DNA of 64,000 bases, from NCBI RefSeq assembly GCF_000429185.2, contig NZ_AUBJ02000001.1:4898001-4962000 (forward strand), in the 5' to 3' direction. Positions 34,760 through 48,024 of the stretch are shown one piece after another. This DNA comes from Actinoalloteichus caeruleus DSM 43889. GTDB taxonomy: Bacteria; Actinomycetota; Actinomycetes; Mycobacteriales; Pseudonocardiaceae. The stretch's first letter is position 1. Every line of letters begins with the position of its first letter. The translations under genes and the position numbers were made by a program. Below the pieces are notes generated by a model. The model saw only the letters and a program-made list of their open reading frames with translations. It was not told the DNA's origin and did no database searches.

Positions 34760-36546
34760 CGTCGGGGCGGAGCGGACCTGGTGGGGGAGGACCGGCGGCG
34801 AGCCTGCTGGTGATGCTGCTCGCGGGAGTGAGCCTGCTCGCCGGGGGGTGCGTGGCGATCCCGGAGTCCTCCACGGCCACCGTGGCGCAACGGATGGATG
34901 ACGGGATTCCCGGCGGTGACGTCCAGGAGCCCGACCCGGAACTGGACGCCCCCGAGCTGGCCCGTGCCTTCGTGCAGGCGAGCGCGCGCCCCGACGACGA
35001 CCACGCGGAGGCGCGTGCGTACCTGACCGACGACGCGCAGCGCCAGTGGGACACCGAGTCCCGCATCACCCTGGTGGACGAGCTCCAGCTGGTGATCCAC
35101 GACCAGGAACTCGCCGTGAGCGAGGCCCCGGACGATGTGGCGGTCGTCCGGGTCACCGCGCGCCGCATCGGCCGGATCGAGCCGGACATGTCCTTCGTGC
35201 CCGACTGGGGGACGCACGACATGCGGCTGGTGATGACCAAGGAGAGCGAGGAGCGGGGGTGGCGGATCAGCCAGCCCCCGACCGACGTGGTCATGACGGT
35301 GGACGACTTCAACCTGAACTACCAGCAGGTGCAGCTGTACTTCCACGCCAGTGACCGGCCGGGCCTGGTGCCGGACCTGCGGTACATCCCGGCGCAGCCG
35401 AGCACCGCGCATCCCGGGAAGGTCGTCGAGTTGCTCCAGAGCGGTCCCTCGGCCAGCCTCGCCGGAGCGGTGGCTCCCGTGCTGCCCCGGGGCGCGGCGA
35501 TGCGGTCCAACGTCAGCGACGCGCGGGACGCGGTGATCGAGGTCAACCTGTCGAACCTGGGGAAGGACCCGACGCCGGAGTCCTACCGGCGGATGGTCGC
35601 GGGCATCGTGCTCTCCATCCAGTCGGTCACCCCGCGTCCGGTGCGGGTGATGTACGAGAACGTCGACGTGCTGCCCGAGAAGAAGCTGTGGCGCATGGTC
35701 GACTTCCGGGCGGAGATGCAGGCGTTCGCCCCCAACCTGGACCTGCCGGGGCTGATGGTGCGCAACGGCCGGGTGGAGACGTTGACCGGGGAACCGGTGC
35801 CGGGGCCGGCCGGCGCGGGCGACTACCGGGCGGAGACGGCCGCGCAGTCGGTCGACGGGAGCCAGCTCGCGGTCGTGGGCCGTGACCTGGGCGGTCGGCC
35901 CACCCTCTGGGTCGGTGGCTACGGCGAGGACCTGCTGCCGGTGGAGATCGACGCCGAGACGCTCACCAGGCCGACGTGGCGGGCTGGCACCTCCGAGTTG
36001 TGGACCGTCGCCGACGGCGACACGGTGCTGCAGGTGGTGGCCACGGGGCAGAACGGCTGGGTGACCAGGCCGGTGCCCCACCGGCTGCCGGACGACCAGT
36101 TGCCCGTCACCGATCTCCGGCTGTCCCCGGACGGGATGCGGGTGGCCGTGGTCGGGGGTGACGACCTGCTGGTCGCCTCCGTGTCCAGCGACAACGAGGG
36201 GCCCAGGATCGGAGGGCACCACGTGTTGCACCGCATCGGGGAGGAGATCCAGGCCCGTTCGGTGGCCTGGCAGTACCCGGCCCCCGGGGAACAGGGCAGC
36301 GAGTACCTGATCGTCGCGGTCAGCGGGAAGTACCCGGTGATGCGGATCAGCCCGGACGGCATGGTCTTCCAGCGCTACCAGCAGTCGAACCTGACCCAGG
36401 ACGTCACGACGGTGACCGCGTTCCCGAAGAAGGACGTGATGGTCGCCGACCAGAACGGGCTGTGGACCGTGCAGGACGTGAACAGCTACTGGCAGCAGCA
36501 CACCGCCGTCAAGAACGGCGGCGCGGTACCGCTCTACCCCGGGTGA
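34756..36546 (+). CDS. lpqB: lipoprotein LpqB
   Basis: An envelope lipoprotein that modulates MtrB signalling in mycobacteria. The N-terminal signal peptide ends in LLAGGC with lipidated Cys32. A GerMN-type domain lies at about 60-340 (including QQVQLYFHASDRPGLVPDLR near residues 192-212), and a C-terminal seven-bladed beta-propeller-like region at about 350-590 (TDLRLSPDGMRVAVVG and similar strands). 596 residues is the usual size. The GTG overlaps the mtrB stop (GTGA). The ComF-like gene follows 79 bases later. Confidence 0.95.
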   Translation: MTSGRSGPGGGGPAASLLVMLLAGVSLLAGGCVAIPESSTATVAQRMDDGIPGGDVQEPDPELDAPELARAFVQASARPDDDHAEARAYLTDDAQRQWDTESRITLVDELQLVIHDQELAVSEAPDDVAVVRVTARRIGRIEPDMSFVPDWGTHDMRLVMTKESEERGWRISQPPTDVVMTVDDFNLNYQQVQLYFHASDRPGLVPDLRYIPAQPSTAHPGKVVELLQSGPSASLAGAVAPVLPRGAAMRSNVSDARDAVIEVNLSNLGKDPTPESYRRMVAGIVLSIQSVTPRPVRVMYENVDVLPEKKLWRMVDFRAEMQAFAPNLDLPGLMVRNGRVETLTGEPVPGPAGAGDYRAETAAQSVDGSQLAVVGRDLGGRPTLWVGGYGEDLLPVEIDAETLTRPTWRAGTSELWTVADGDTVLQVVATGQNGWVTRPVPHRLPDDQLPVTDLRLSPDGMRVAVVGGDDLLVASVSSDNEGPRIGGHHVLHRIGEEIQARSVAWQYPAPGEQGSEYLIVAVSGKYPVMRISPDGMVFQRYQQSNLTQDVTTVTAFPKKDVMVADQNGLWTVQDVNSYWQQHTAVKNGGAVPLYPG

Positions 36547-36625
36547 CACCCGATCGGTCGGAGTCGGCCGCGATCGAGCGTCGGGAACCCGGTTTCCGTC
36601 GGTCCCGCTCGGGAGGCTCCGAACC

Positions 36626-37369
36626 ATGCGTGCGCTGTGCGACTCGGTGCTGGACCTGCTCGTCCCCCGCTGGTGCGTGGGCTGCGACCTCCCCGGGGTC
36701 GACCTCTGCGACGGCTGCCGGCGTGGGCTCGGCCGACCCCGCGCGGTGACGAGGAGGCCGGTCGCGGTGGCGGCGCCGGTGTACGCGCTGGCCGAGTACG
36801 CCGGCGCGACCAGGTCCGCCGTCCTGGCGTTCAAGGAGCGGGCCAGGCGGGGGCTCGCGGTGCCCCTGGGCCGGGCCCTCGCCGAGGGGATCGGCGGTCC
36901 GCACCGTCCCGCAGGAGCTCCACCGAGGCTGGGGCGTGACGAACCGTGGTGGCTCGTCCCCGCGCCGTCCCGCCCGGCCGCGGTGCGGAGGAGGGGCGGG
37001 AGCCACGTTCTGCGGCTGGCCGAGGTCGCCGCGGCGGGACTCCGCGCGGGTGGCCTGGCCGTCGGTGTCGCGGACGGCCTGCGGCTGGGACCCGGTGCCA
37101 GGGACTCGGTCGGTCTGCCGCCCGCCGAACGGCTGGCGAACCTCGCCGGCCGGGTCGTGGTGCGCCCCCGCCGCCTGCCACCCCGGGGAGCGGAGGTCGT
37201 CGTGCTGGACGACGTGGTCACCTCCGGCGCCACCGCCGCCCAGTCGGTGCGCTCCCTCCTCGACGCCGGGCTGCGGGTGCGCGCGGTGGTGGTGCTGGCG
37301 GTGGCGGGCGGGGGTTCGGCGCGCCTCGCGGGTACCGGTGGAACGGCGCGTGGCGATTACCTGACGTGA
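36626..37369 (+). CDS. ComF-family phosphoribosyltransferase-like protein
   Basis: A 247-residue ComF/GntX-type protein. Two zinc-ribbon Cys pairs are near the N-terminus (WCVGCDLPGVDLCDGC, 16-31). The PRPP-binding loop VVVLDDVVTSGATAAQSV is near residue 195. VPAPSRPAAVRRRGGSH near 112-128 is the family signature. Mycobacteria carry the homologue (Rv3242c) in the same place after lpqB. Role in DNA uptake or nucleotide metabolism is unproven in actinobacteria. The ATG is used; the upstream ribosome site is GGGAGG (36611-36616). Confidence 0.88.
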   Translation: MRALCDSVLDLLVPRWCVGCDLPGVDLCDGCRRGLGRPRAVTRRPVAVAAPVYALAEYAGATRSAVLAFKERARRGLAVPLGRALAEGIGGPHRPAGAPPRLGRDEPWWLVPAPSRPAAVRRRGGSHVLRLAEVAAAGLRAGGLAVGVADGLRLGPGARDSVGLPPAERLANLAGRVVVRPRRLPPRGAEVVVLDDVVTSGATAAQSVRSLLDAGLRVRAVVVLAVAGGGSARLAGTGGTARGDYLT

Positions 37370-37408
37370 CTCCCGGGGTTTCCGCGCTCGCCCGATCGGT
37401 TGGTTTCC

Positions 37409-37423
37409 CGCGAATTTTTCGCG
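37409..37423 (+). terminator. hairpin with T-rich loop after ComF-like gene
   Basis: CGCGAA-TTT-TTCGCG is a perfect 6-bp stem, 39 bases after the stop. Outer TTGGT/ACCAA arms could lengthen it with a 4-base bulge. Confidence 0.5.
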
Positions 37424-37431
37424 ACCAATTC

Positions 37432-37460
37432 GGGAACTTCGGGTTGCGCGCACCCGTTAC
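37432..37460 (+). promoter_or_regulatory. SigR/SigH-type promoter of hpf
   Basis: GGGAAC, a 17-base spacer and CGTTAC match the thiol-stress sigma consensus (GGGAAT/C, 16-18, GTT). Spacing is identical to the element before sigR at 55472. Confidence 0.6.
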
Positions 37461-37617
37461 CCGGGTATGAGGCGATTACGAGGCGGCGGCAGTGAGGGCG
37501 GAGGTCAGCCCGGTGGGACACCGGGTCGGACGAGCATGCCCTCGGTCGTCGACGTCTCGGGACCGCCGAGGGGTGCTGTGACCGTCGGTAGTCATCGCGC
37601 ATCGCTCTCCACGGGGC

Positions 37618-37646
37618 TGGGCAATACCGACGGATGGGGCTAACGT
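37618..37646 (+). promoter_or_regulatory. possible second hpf promoter
   Basis: TGGGCA, a 17-base spacer and TAACGT resemble a housekeeping promoter, 164 bases before the hpf start. Confidence 0.35.
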
Positions 37647-37809
37647 GCTCGGCTATCAGTCGCGGAGGGCCAGACGAACCGGCCGGATGACACCGCCGGA
37701 GGGAGGCGATCAACTCATGCCATTGGCGTCGTGAGGCCGGATGAGCCCGGGCGCGCTCCGACGCCACCGTTTCACGCATCGCTCGCAGATCGCGCGAGGG
37801 AGGTCGTTT

Positions 37810-38508
37810 ATGGACATCGTGGTCAAGGGTCGTAACGTCGAGATCCCGCAGCACTACCGGGTGCACGTGGCGGAGAAGCTGGGCCGACTCGAACGTTATG
37901 ACCGCAAAGTCATCCGCTTCGACGTCGAGTTGTTCCACGAACCCAATCCGCGGCAGGCGAAGAACTGCCAGCGCGTCGAGATCACCGGCAAGGGACGCGG
38001 ACCCGTGGTCCGCGCCGAGGCCTGTGCCCAGGACTTCTACGCGGCGTTGGACGTGGCGGTGAACAAGCTGGAGAACCGGCTGCGCCGCATCCACGACCGG
38101 CGGAAGGACGGCAGGCGCAAGGCGAAGTCCATCGCGGAGACGATGGCCGGGACCGCCGCCGGTTCCGCCGAGTGGCCGAGCCTCGTCGGGATGCCGACGG
38201 CCGGCGGAGGCGCCGGGAACGCTGATCGCGAGCAGACAGGGAGGACGACCGTGCTGGACACGACCGAGCGCCAGGTGGCTCAGGCCGAGAACGTGAGCGA
38301 GATCCCCTCCCAGTGGAGTTCCGACGAACCCGGCCGGATCGTGCGCACCAAGGAGCACCCGGCCGAGCCGATGACCGTTGACCAGGCCCTCTACCAGATG
38401 GAACTGGTCGGCCACGATTTCTACCTCTTCTCCGACGCCGACAGCGGCCGTCCCAGCGTCGTGTACCGGCGTCGGGGTTTCGACTACGGTGTGATCAGTC
38501 TGGTCTGA
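37810..38508 (+). CDS. hpf: ribosome hibernation-promoting factor, long form
   Basis: Binds the 30S decoding region and dimerises ribosomes in dormancy or stress. The 232-residue protein has the N-terminal S30AE/YfiA domain (MDIVVKGRNVEIPQHYRVHV, with the basic helix NKLENRLRRIHDRRKDGRRK at 88-107), a linker of about 60, and the C-terminal dimerisation domain (about 172-230, with VDQALYQMELVGHDFYLF). The ATG at 37810 is set by AGGGAGG. Control by SigR is inferred from the promoter. The M. tuberculosis counterpart is Rv3241c, next to secA1 as here. Confidence 0.94.
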   Translation: MDIVVKGRNVEIPQHYRVHVAEKLGRLERYDRKVIRFDVELFHEPNPRQAKNCQRVEITGKGRGPVVRAEACAQDFYAALDVAVNKLENRLRRIHDRRKDGRRKAKSIAETMAGTAAGSAEWPSLVGMPTAGGGAGNADREQTGRTTVLDTTERQVAQAENVSEIPSQWSSDEPGRIVRTKEHPAEPMTVDQALYQMELVGHDFYLFSDADSGRPSVVYRRRGFDYGVISLV

Positions 38509-38720
38509 CTGCCGTGAGTGACGGTTCGCGGCACGGGCCATACTGAGAGTGCGACCGTGCGAGTGGTCCCCGCCCGACAGGATCGGGTCGGGGACCGCCC
38601 CGCGAGTGGGGGCGGTGAGGTCGGTGTTCCCGGTGGGCGCGTCCGCGTGGCACCGACTCCGGGGCGCTCCCGCCGGTCATGCTTGCCCCGCACGGACGTA
38701 TCGCACTCCCAATCCGCGCC

Positions 38721-38726
38721 TAGTAT
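38721..38726 (+). promoter_or_regulatory. -10 box of secA
   Basis: TAGTAT lies 55 bases before the secA ATG; no good -35 is seen. Confidence 0.4.
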
Positions 38727-38780
38727 GGCGGCAAAGCGCCTGTGGCGGGCGCGTGACGATCAGCTAGTGAGGTCGACCGA

Positions 38781-41684
<2,904 letters not shown>

Positions 41685-41698
41685 CCCGGCCAACGGCG

Positions 41699-42355
41699 TC
41701 ACCGCCGGCCCCCGTCCACGACGTGACCGGTGCGCCGTGTCCGACCGACGAGGTCGAACACGGCGCACCGCCATGTCCGCCCCACCCTGACGAAGCGGGC
41801 GACCAGTGCCTGCCGGCGATCACCCAGGGCCACCAGACCGCTGGCCTCCACCCCGGACCACTCGCCCCGCGCGTCGAGGACGGTCTGGGCGCGCAGCGAG
41901 CACAGCCGGTAGGGGGCCGCCGGTGGCGCTCCGGGACCGCCGGGGCGGAGCTCGCGGACCAGGGCTGGGGCCAGCACCGCCCGCAGCTGGCTCGCCGGCC
42001 TGCGGCGGGCGAACACCTCGACGATGACGGTCAGGGCGGGCCGCGCCACCCGGTACGCGAGCCGTTCCCCGGCGCGGGTACCACCGGGCAGGACCACCGG
42101 TCCCTGGGCGGCCAGTGCCGCCAGGCCGCTCCGGTGCCACGCCGGTTCGTCAACCGGGGTGCCTTGCTGGGGCGGTGGCGGAAGCGGGCGCAGCGGCGGT
42201 TCGAACTCCGGCAGCGGGCGGAGGCGCAGGGCGGGCAGGACATCGGCCAGCAGCCGCTCAGCCTCGTCGCGGACGAGGCCCGGGCTCGGCGGGACCAGCA
42301 GTGACGTGCCGGCGGCGAACGAACGTTCCACGGGATCTCCCAGGTTCCGGGACAC
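41699..42355 (-). CDS. Rv3235 family protein
   Basis: A 218-residue protein of the Ala/Arg/Pro-rich Rv3235 family (function unknown). The N-terminal half is proline-rich. The conserved core (about 105-205) has VIVEVFARRRPASQLRAVL, RLCSLRAQTVLD and the closing VGRTWRCAVFDLVG. Actinobacteria keep this gene near secA, and this one faces secA with only 14 bases between stops. A GTG at 42355 is used; the ribosome site is weak. No membrane helix or signal is seen. Confidence 0.78.
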   Translation of the reverse strand: MSRNLGDPVERSFAAGTSLLVPPSPGLVRDEAERLLADVLPALRLRPLPEFEPPLRPLPPPPQQGTPVDEPAWHRSGLAALAAQGPVVLPGGTRAGERLAYRVARPALTVIVEVFARRRPASQLRAVLAPALVRELRPGGPGAPPAAPYRLCSLRAQTVLDARGEWSGVEASGLVALGDRRQALVARFVRVGRTWRCAVFDLVGRTRRTGHVVDGGRR

Positions 42356-42568
42356 GGGACACCTGGCTGATCCCCGAGCACCACGCCTGCGGTCACCCGG
42401 CCGGGATTTTCACCTGATCAAGTGGTCCCGGTCCACCGTGCGACGTGCGGACGCGACGGTGGGGGCGTTCTCCCCGTACCGAGCGCCGGACGCGGGCGCT
42501 GGCCACCCACCTGACCTCGGGCACGGCCAACCCGGACGACGGACGGCGGTCGTCCCACCTTGGCGCAC

Positions 42569-42574
42569 TACCCT
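42569..42574 (+). promoter_or_regulatory. -10 box, leaderless start of HAD gene
   Basis: TACCCT ends 7 bases before the GTG at 42582. Confidence 0.5.
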
Positions 42575-42581
42575 GGGCCGC

Positions 42582-42995
42582 GTGTCGTCGGATTCGTTGG
42601 TCGGCCTGGTCATGGATGTCGGCGGGGTGTTGACCGACCTCGGCGGGTTTCCGGCGTCCGAGGAGCCCCCGCTGCTGGGCGCGGTGCGGCTGTTGCGCCG
42701 CCGAGGCGTGCGGACGGCCGTGCTGTCCAACGCCCAGGGGTACCCGCCCGATGCCGGCTGGCGTGCCGACTTCGACGCCGTGGTGGTGTCCGGCGAGGTC
42801 GGGATGGGGAAGCCGGACCCGCGCGTGTACCGCCTGACCGCCGCTCGACTCGGTCTCGCCCCCTCCCGGTGCGTCTTCGTCGACGACCTCCCCCGCAACG
42901 TGCGTGGTGCCGTCGCCGTCGGCATGGTCGGGGTGCGGCACGACACCGTGGCCGCCACCCTCGAGGAACTGGACGCGCTGTTCCCGGAACGGTGA
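42582..42995 (+). CDS. HAD-superfamily hydrolase, short
   Basis: A 137-residue HAD-like protein. Motif I is VMDVGGVLTD (nucleophile Asp12; the second Asp is Gly, as in many HAD-IA members). Motif II is TAVLSNAQG, motif III the lysine in GKPDPRVY, and motif IV VFVDDLPRN. No cap domain is present, so the protein is near the minimal Rossmann core. Substrate unknown. GTG 7 bases after TACCCT. The 3' end faces the methyltransferase gene across 43 bases. Confidence 0.82.
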   Translation: MSSDSLVGLVMDVGGVLTDLGGFPASEEPPLLGAVRLLRRRGVRTAVLSNAQGYPPDAGWRADFDAVVVSGEVGMGKPDPRVYRLTAARLGLAPSRCVFVDDLPRNVRGAVAVGMVGVRHDTVAATLEELDALFPER

Positions 42996-43038
42996 GCCGT
43001 CCCGAACTCCCCGGCGCTCGCCTCGCCCTCGGCGTCCG

Positions 43039-43809
43039 TCACCCGTCGTGGGTCAGGCCCCGGCGCACCAGCTCGAAGCAGAGCACCGCCGCGGCGCTCG
43101 CCACGTTGAGCGACTCGACGCCGCCGCCGAGCGGGATGCGGGTCCACCTGGTCACCTGGCGGTGCACGTCGACCGAGATCCCCTCCGTCTCGCCACCGAG
43201 CACGAAGGCCACCCGCTCGTCGGGGAGGGTCAGGTCGAACAGGGACCGGTGGGCGCTCGCCTGCATGCCCACGACCTGGTAGCCCTCGGCCGCCAGCTCC
43301 TCGACGGCACCGGCCGCGGTGGCGCACCGGAGCACCGGGGCGTGGAACGCGACGCCAGCCGATGCCTTCACCACCATCGGGTCGATCGCCGCCACGCCCC
43401 GCCGGGGCATCACGATGCCCTCCACGCCCGCCGCGGTCGCGGTGCGCAGGATCATGCCGACGTTGGCCGGTGTGGTGATGCCGTCCAACACCAGCACCGT
43501 CCTCGGCGCCGGGCCCTCCGAGAGCGCCAGGGACAGCGGACGCATCCGGCGCGCGACGACGTCCGCGAGAACCCCCTGGTCGTGGCGGCCGTTCCCGGCG
43601 AGCACCTTCACCCGTTGCGCGGTGGCGCGCTGCACGGTCACCCCACGACGCTTGGCCGCCCGCAGGATCTCACCGGCGGAGTCGCCGCTCGCGTTGGTCG
43701 CCAGCACGACCTTGTCCACGGTGAGCTCGGGGTCCGCCAACGCCTCCAGCACCGGCTTGCGGCCGTACACCGTGACGAAGCGGTCCTTCGGGGAGATGGG
43801 GGTCTGCAT
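43039..43809 (-). CDS. SpoU/TrmH-type RNA 2'-O-methyltransferase
   Basis: A 256-residue SPOUT methyltransferase. The N-terminal substrate domain (about 10-85) starts RFVTVYGRKPVLEAL. The knotted catalytic domain has ITTPANVGMILRTATAAGVEG (motif 1), VLGGETEGIS (motif 2) and IPLGGGVESLNVASAAAVL (motif 3), which binds S-adenosylmethionine. The RNA substrate, tRNA or rRNA, is not clear; closest in form to 23S rRNA methyltransferases such as TsnR/RlmB. The ATG follows the minus-strand hexamer GATGCT by 6 bases. Confidence 0.88.
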   Translation of the reverse strand: MQTPISPKDRFVTVYGRKPVLEALADPELTVDKVVLATNASGDSAGEILRAAKRRGVTVQRATAQRVKVLAGNGRHDQGVLADVVARRMRPLSLALSEGPAPRTVLVLDGITTPANVGMILRTATAAGVEGIVMPRRGVAAIDPMVVKASAGVAFHAPVLRCATAAGAVEELAAEGYQVVGMQASAHRSLFDLTLPDERVAFVLGGETEGISVDVHRQVTRWTRIPLGGGVESLNVASAAAVLCFELVRRGLTHDG

Positions 43810-43815
43810 GGCGTC

Positions 43816-43821
43816 AGCATC
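43816..43821 (-). promoter_or_regulatory. -10 box, leaderless start of methyltransferase gene
   Basis: GATGCT (minus strand) ends 6 bases before the ATG at 43809. Confidence 0.35.
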
Positions 43822-43964
43822 GCAAGCCCCCGGCACCGGGGGAGGAGCAGGCCCACCGGGAGCCGCGTCCCGGCCGATCGCCAGGGCGGACGGGGCCACC
43901 CGGGCGGCTCGTCCGGCGGCGGGCCGGAGACCCGGAGGGACCATCGCGCCACCGGCCGCTGTGC

Positions 43965-43970
43965 CAGGAT
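43965..43970 (+). promoter_or_regulatory. -10 box, leaderless start of acyltransferase gene
   Basis: CAGGAT ends 6 bases before the ATG at 43977. Confidence 0.35.
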
Positions 43971-43976
43971 CGAGGC

Positions 43977-45449
43977 ATGCCCGATCGTCTCTCGGCCCTG
44001 GACGCGTCCTTCCTGTACCTGGACGACGCCACCACTCCGATGCACGTGGGCACGGTGCTGCTGCTCCAGCTGCCGCGCCGGTCATCCCGCTCCGCCGGGG
44101 CGGGGGAGGCGGCGACGCCCTCGGCCGAGTACGACTGGTTGGTCTCCCTGATCGAGCAGCGGCTCGCGTTGGTGCCCCGGTACCGGCAGAAGGTGGTGGC
44201 GGTCCCCGGCAGGTTGGCCAGGCCGGTGTGGGTCGACGACCCGGACTTCGACATCGGGTACCACGTCCGGCGGTCCGCCCTGCCCAGACCCGGCAGTGAG
44301 GAGCAGCTGAACGAGCTCGTGGCGAGGCTGATGTCCCGGCCGCTGGACCACTCCCGCCCGCTGTGGGAGATCTACCTGGTGGAGGGGCTGAGCCGCAACC
44401 GGGTCGCGGTCATCACCAAGACGCACAACGCGGTCGTCGACGGGGTCGCCGGGGTGGACATCGGCCAGGTCCTCCTCCGGTCGAGCCGTCGTCCTCCCCA
44501 GCAGGACCCGGAGCTGTGGATGCCGGAGCCGCAACCCTCGGGTTCCCAGCTCGTCCTCGACGCGGCGTGGGAGGCGGTCCGCCAGCCGGGTGAGGCGGTG
44601 GAGAACGCCCGCCTGGCCGCGCTCGACCTCGCCGCCACCGCGCGGAAGCTGGTGGGCGCGGTCACCGGCGTCGCCTCCGCGTTGCGGACGGCGGTGCGTC
44701 CCCCGCCGGCGGGCCCGCTCAACGTCGCGATCTCCAGCCAGCGCCGGTACGCCGTCGCGCGCACCTCGTTGACCGACTACCGCAGCGTGCGGCAGCGGCA
44801 CGGTGGCACCGTCAACGACGTGGTGCTCGCCGTGGTGGCCGGCGCGCTCCGCAACTGGTTGCTGTCGAGGGGGGAGGCGGTCTCCGCGTCGACGACGGTG
44901 CGGGCGATGGTGCCGCTCTCGGTTCGGACGGTGGCAGCGGAGGCGTCCGGGCGGGTGACCGAGGGGGCGTGGCACCAGGACCCGGGGGCGGGACAGGTGT
45001 CCGCCTACCTGGTGAACCTGCCCGTCGGTGAGAGCAGCCCGCTCGTGCGGCTGCACCAGGTCAGCCACGAGATGCGGGCCCACCAGGAGTCGGGGCAGTC
45101 GGTCGCGGCGAACGCGCTGGTCCGGTTGTCGGGGTTCGCCCCGCCGACGCTGCACGCGCTCGGGGCCCGGGCGGCGAACTCCTTCTCCCAACGCCTGTTC
45201 AACGTCATGGTGACGAACGTCCCGGGGCCCCAGGTGCCGCTGTACGCGGGAGGGGCGAGAATGCGGGAGATGTTCCCCGTGGTGCCGCTCGCGAAGAACC
45301 AGGCGCTGTCGGTGGGAGTGACGTCCTACGATGGCGGTGTCTACTACGGTCTCAACGGCGACCGGGACGCCATGTTCGACGTGGATGTGCTGGCTGGGAT
45401 GATCAACGAGTCGGTCGAGGAACTGGTCGGGACGGTGGGTGCTGCGTGA
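43977..45449 (+). CDS. WS/DGAT-family acyltransferase with altered motif
   Basis: A 490-residue protein of the wax ester synthase/diacylglycerol acyltransferase family (mycobacterial Tgs), which esterifies fatty acyl-CoA to alcohols or diacylglycerol. The opening LSALDASFLYLDDATTPMHVG and the C-terminal NVMVTNVPGPQVPLYAGG are diagnostic. The catalytic HHxxxDG is HNAVVDG: His150 is kept, the second histidine is Asn151, and Asp155 is kept. Activity is therefore doubtful or altered. The next gene overlaps by 4 bases. A tgs gene (tgs3) also lies in the corresponding M. tuberculosis region. Confidence 0.87.
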   Translation: MPDRLSALDASFLYLDDATTPMHVGTVLLLQLPRRSSRSAGAGEAATPSAEYDWLVSLIEQRLALVPRYRQKVVAVPGRLARPVWVDDPDFDIGYHVRRSALPRPGSEEQLNELVARLMSRPLDHSRPLWEIYLVEGLSRNRVAVITKTHNAVVDGVAGVDIGQVLLRSSRRPPQQDPELWMPEPQPSGSQLVLDAAWEAVRQPGEAVENARLAALDLAATARKLVGAVTGVASALRTAVRPPPAGPLNVAISSQRRYAVARTSLTDYRSVRQRHGGTVNDVVLAVVAGALRNWLLSRGEAVSASTTVRAMVPLSVRTVAAEASGRVTEGAWHQDPGAGQVSAYLVNLPVGESSPLVRLHQVSHEMRAHQESGQSVAANALVRLSGFAPPTLHALGARAANSFSQRLFNVMVTNVPGPQVPLYAGGARMREMFPVVPLAKNQALSVGVTSYDGGVYYGLNGDRDAMFDVDVLAGMINESVEELVGTVGAA

Positions 45450-45955
45450 GGGTCTACGTTCCGGTCACGGTGACGATGTTGCGGAGCCTGGTCGACACCG
45501 GTGAGCTGCGGGCGATCAGCGGGACGGCGTTCGCTCTGACCCCGATGCTCCGGGAGTCCTACGCCTCGGGTTCCACGGACGAACTCGAGTACGCCGCGAT
45601 GCTGGAGGCGGCCCGCGCCTCGCTGCGGTTGCTCGCGGCGGAGTGGGCCGAGGACCAGAAGACCCCGGCTCGTCGCGGGGTGGTGGCGGCTGACGTCGAG
45701 GACGTCCGGCTGCGGCCGGACCTGGACGCCGCGGTCGTCCGACTGGCCGGGCCGGTGACCTCCGCCGAGGTGGCCGCCGTGCACCTCGACGACCCCGCCG
45801 CCGAGGACGCGGTGCGCACCGCCGCCGAGGTGGTCGACGCCGCCGACCTGGGTGACGACGACGCGGAGTTCCAGATCGGCGAGGCGGAGGACCACGAACT
45901 CGCCTGGTACGCCCCGCAGGAGCTGCCCTTCCTGCTGGAGCTGATGGAGCCCTGA
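45446..45955 (+). CDS. DUF6912 protein
   Basis: A 169-residue acidic, soluble protein of an uncharacterised actinobacterial family. It begins RVYVPVTVTMLRSLVDTGEL and ends LAWYAPQELPFLLELM, both family-typical. The middle is Ala/Glu/Asp-rich with several predicted helices. Its GTG overlaps the acyltransferase stop (GTGA), so the two are coupled. No catalytic motif is seen. Confidence 0.8.
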   Translation: MRVYVPVTVTMLRSLVDTGELRAISGTAFALTPMLRESYASGSTDELEYAAMLEAARASLRLLAAEWAEDQKTPARRGVVAADVEDVRLRPDLDAAVVRLAGPVTSAEVAAVHLDDPAAEDAVRTAAEVVDAADLGDDDAEFQIGEAEDHELAWYAPQELPFLLELMEP

Positions 45956-46272
45956 GGCAGGGCGGTTCACCCGCCGCCGCCAGGGGCGCCGGCGTCCCGC
46001 GCGCGTCCTCCGTCCGTCACCCGCCCCCGCCTCCTGGCGCCGTCGAGGGGCGGCTCCCGGCATGCCGCGCCGGGTTCACCACGTCGTTCACGGAGCCGTC
46101 GGTCGCTCCGCTGACGTCCTCCGCACCCCGACGTGCCGTCGCCGGACCGACGGTCACGAGGCGGTCTCCGTGCCACCATGGAGGCAGGGATCGAGCAGAA
46201 CCGGCCGGCGGCCGGGACAGCGCCCGCGCCCCAGCAGCCGGTGCGCCACCAGGCGAGGAGGCGAGTCACCCG
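45956..46272. other. 317-base intergenic stretch before pruA
   Basis: No supported gene. The right end holds the pruA ribosome site (GAGGAGGCGAG). No clear promoter hexamers or hairpins were recognised. Confidence 0.45.
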
Positions 46273-47901
<1,629 letters not shown>

Positions 47902-48024
47902 GCCCGTCCGCCCCACCGTCGAGTGACGGGAGGGGGCGTCCCCCCGGGTGGAGACCTAGCCTGGGACGGCCAGCGGGATCGTTGGTGGCCGGCCCCAGCG
48001 CTGGTGAGGACCCTGGAGGACGCC

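Larger units (their letters stand above)
37370..37809 (+). other. 440-base leader and promoter region of hpf
   Basis: Contains in order: the ComF terminator (37409-37423), a SigR-type promoter (37432-37460), a hairpin CCCGGTG-GGA-CACCGGG (37509-37525), a longer stem CCCTCGG/CCGAGGG (37539-37572), a second housekeeping-like promoter (37618-37646) and the hpf ribosome site. No supported gene lies here. Confidence 0.55.

Noticed and set aside
36570-36625. SigR-type promoter before the ComF-like gene
   Set aside because: GGGAAC is present, but no CGTT follows at 16-18 bases.
37534-37643. 35-codon ORF inside the hpf leader
   Set aside because: No ribosome site and no conserved sequence; it also ends inside a candidate -10 box.
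37441-37809. Known riboswitch class in the hpf leader
   Set aside because: Hairpins are present but conserved ydaO/c-di-AMP or other class sequences were not found.
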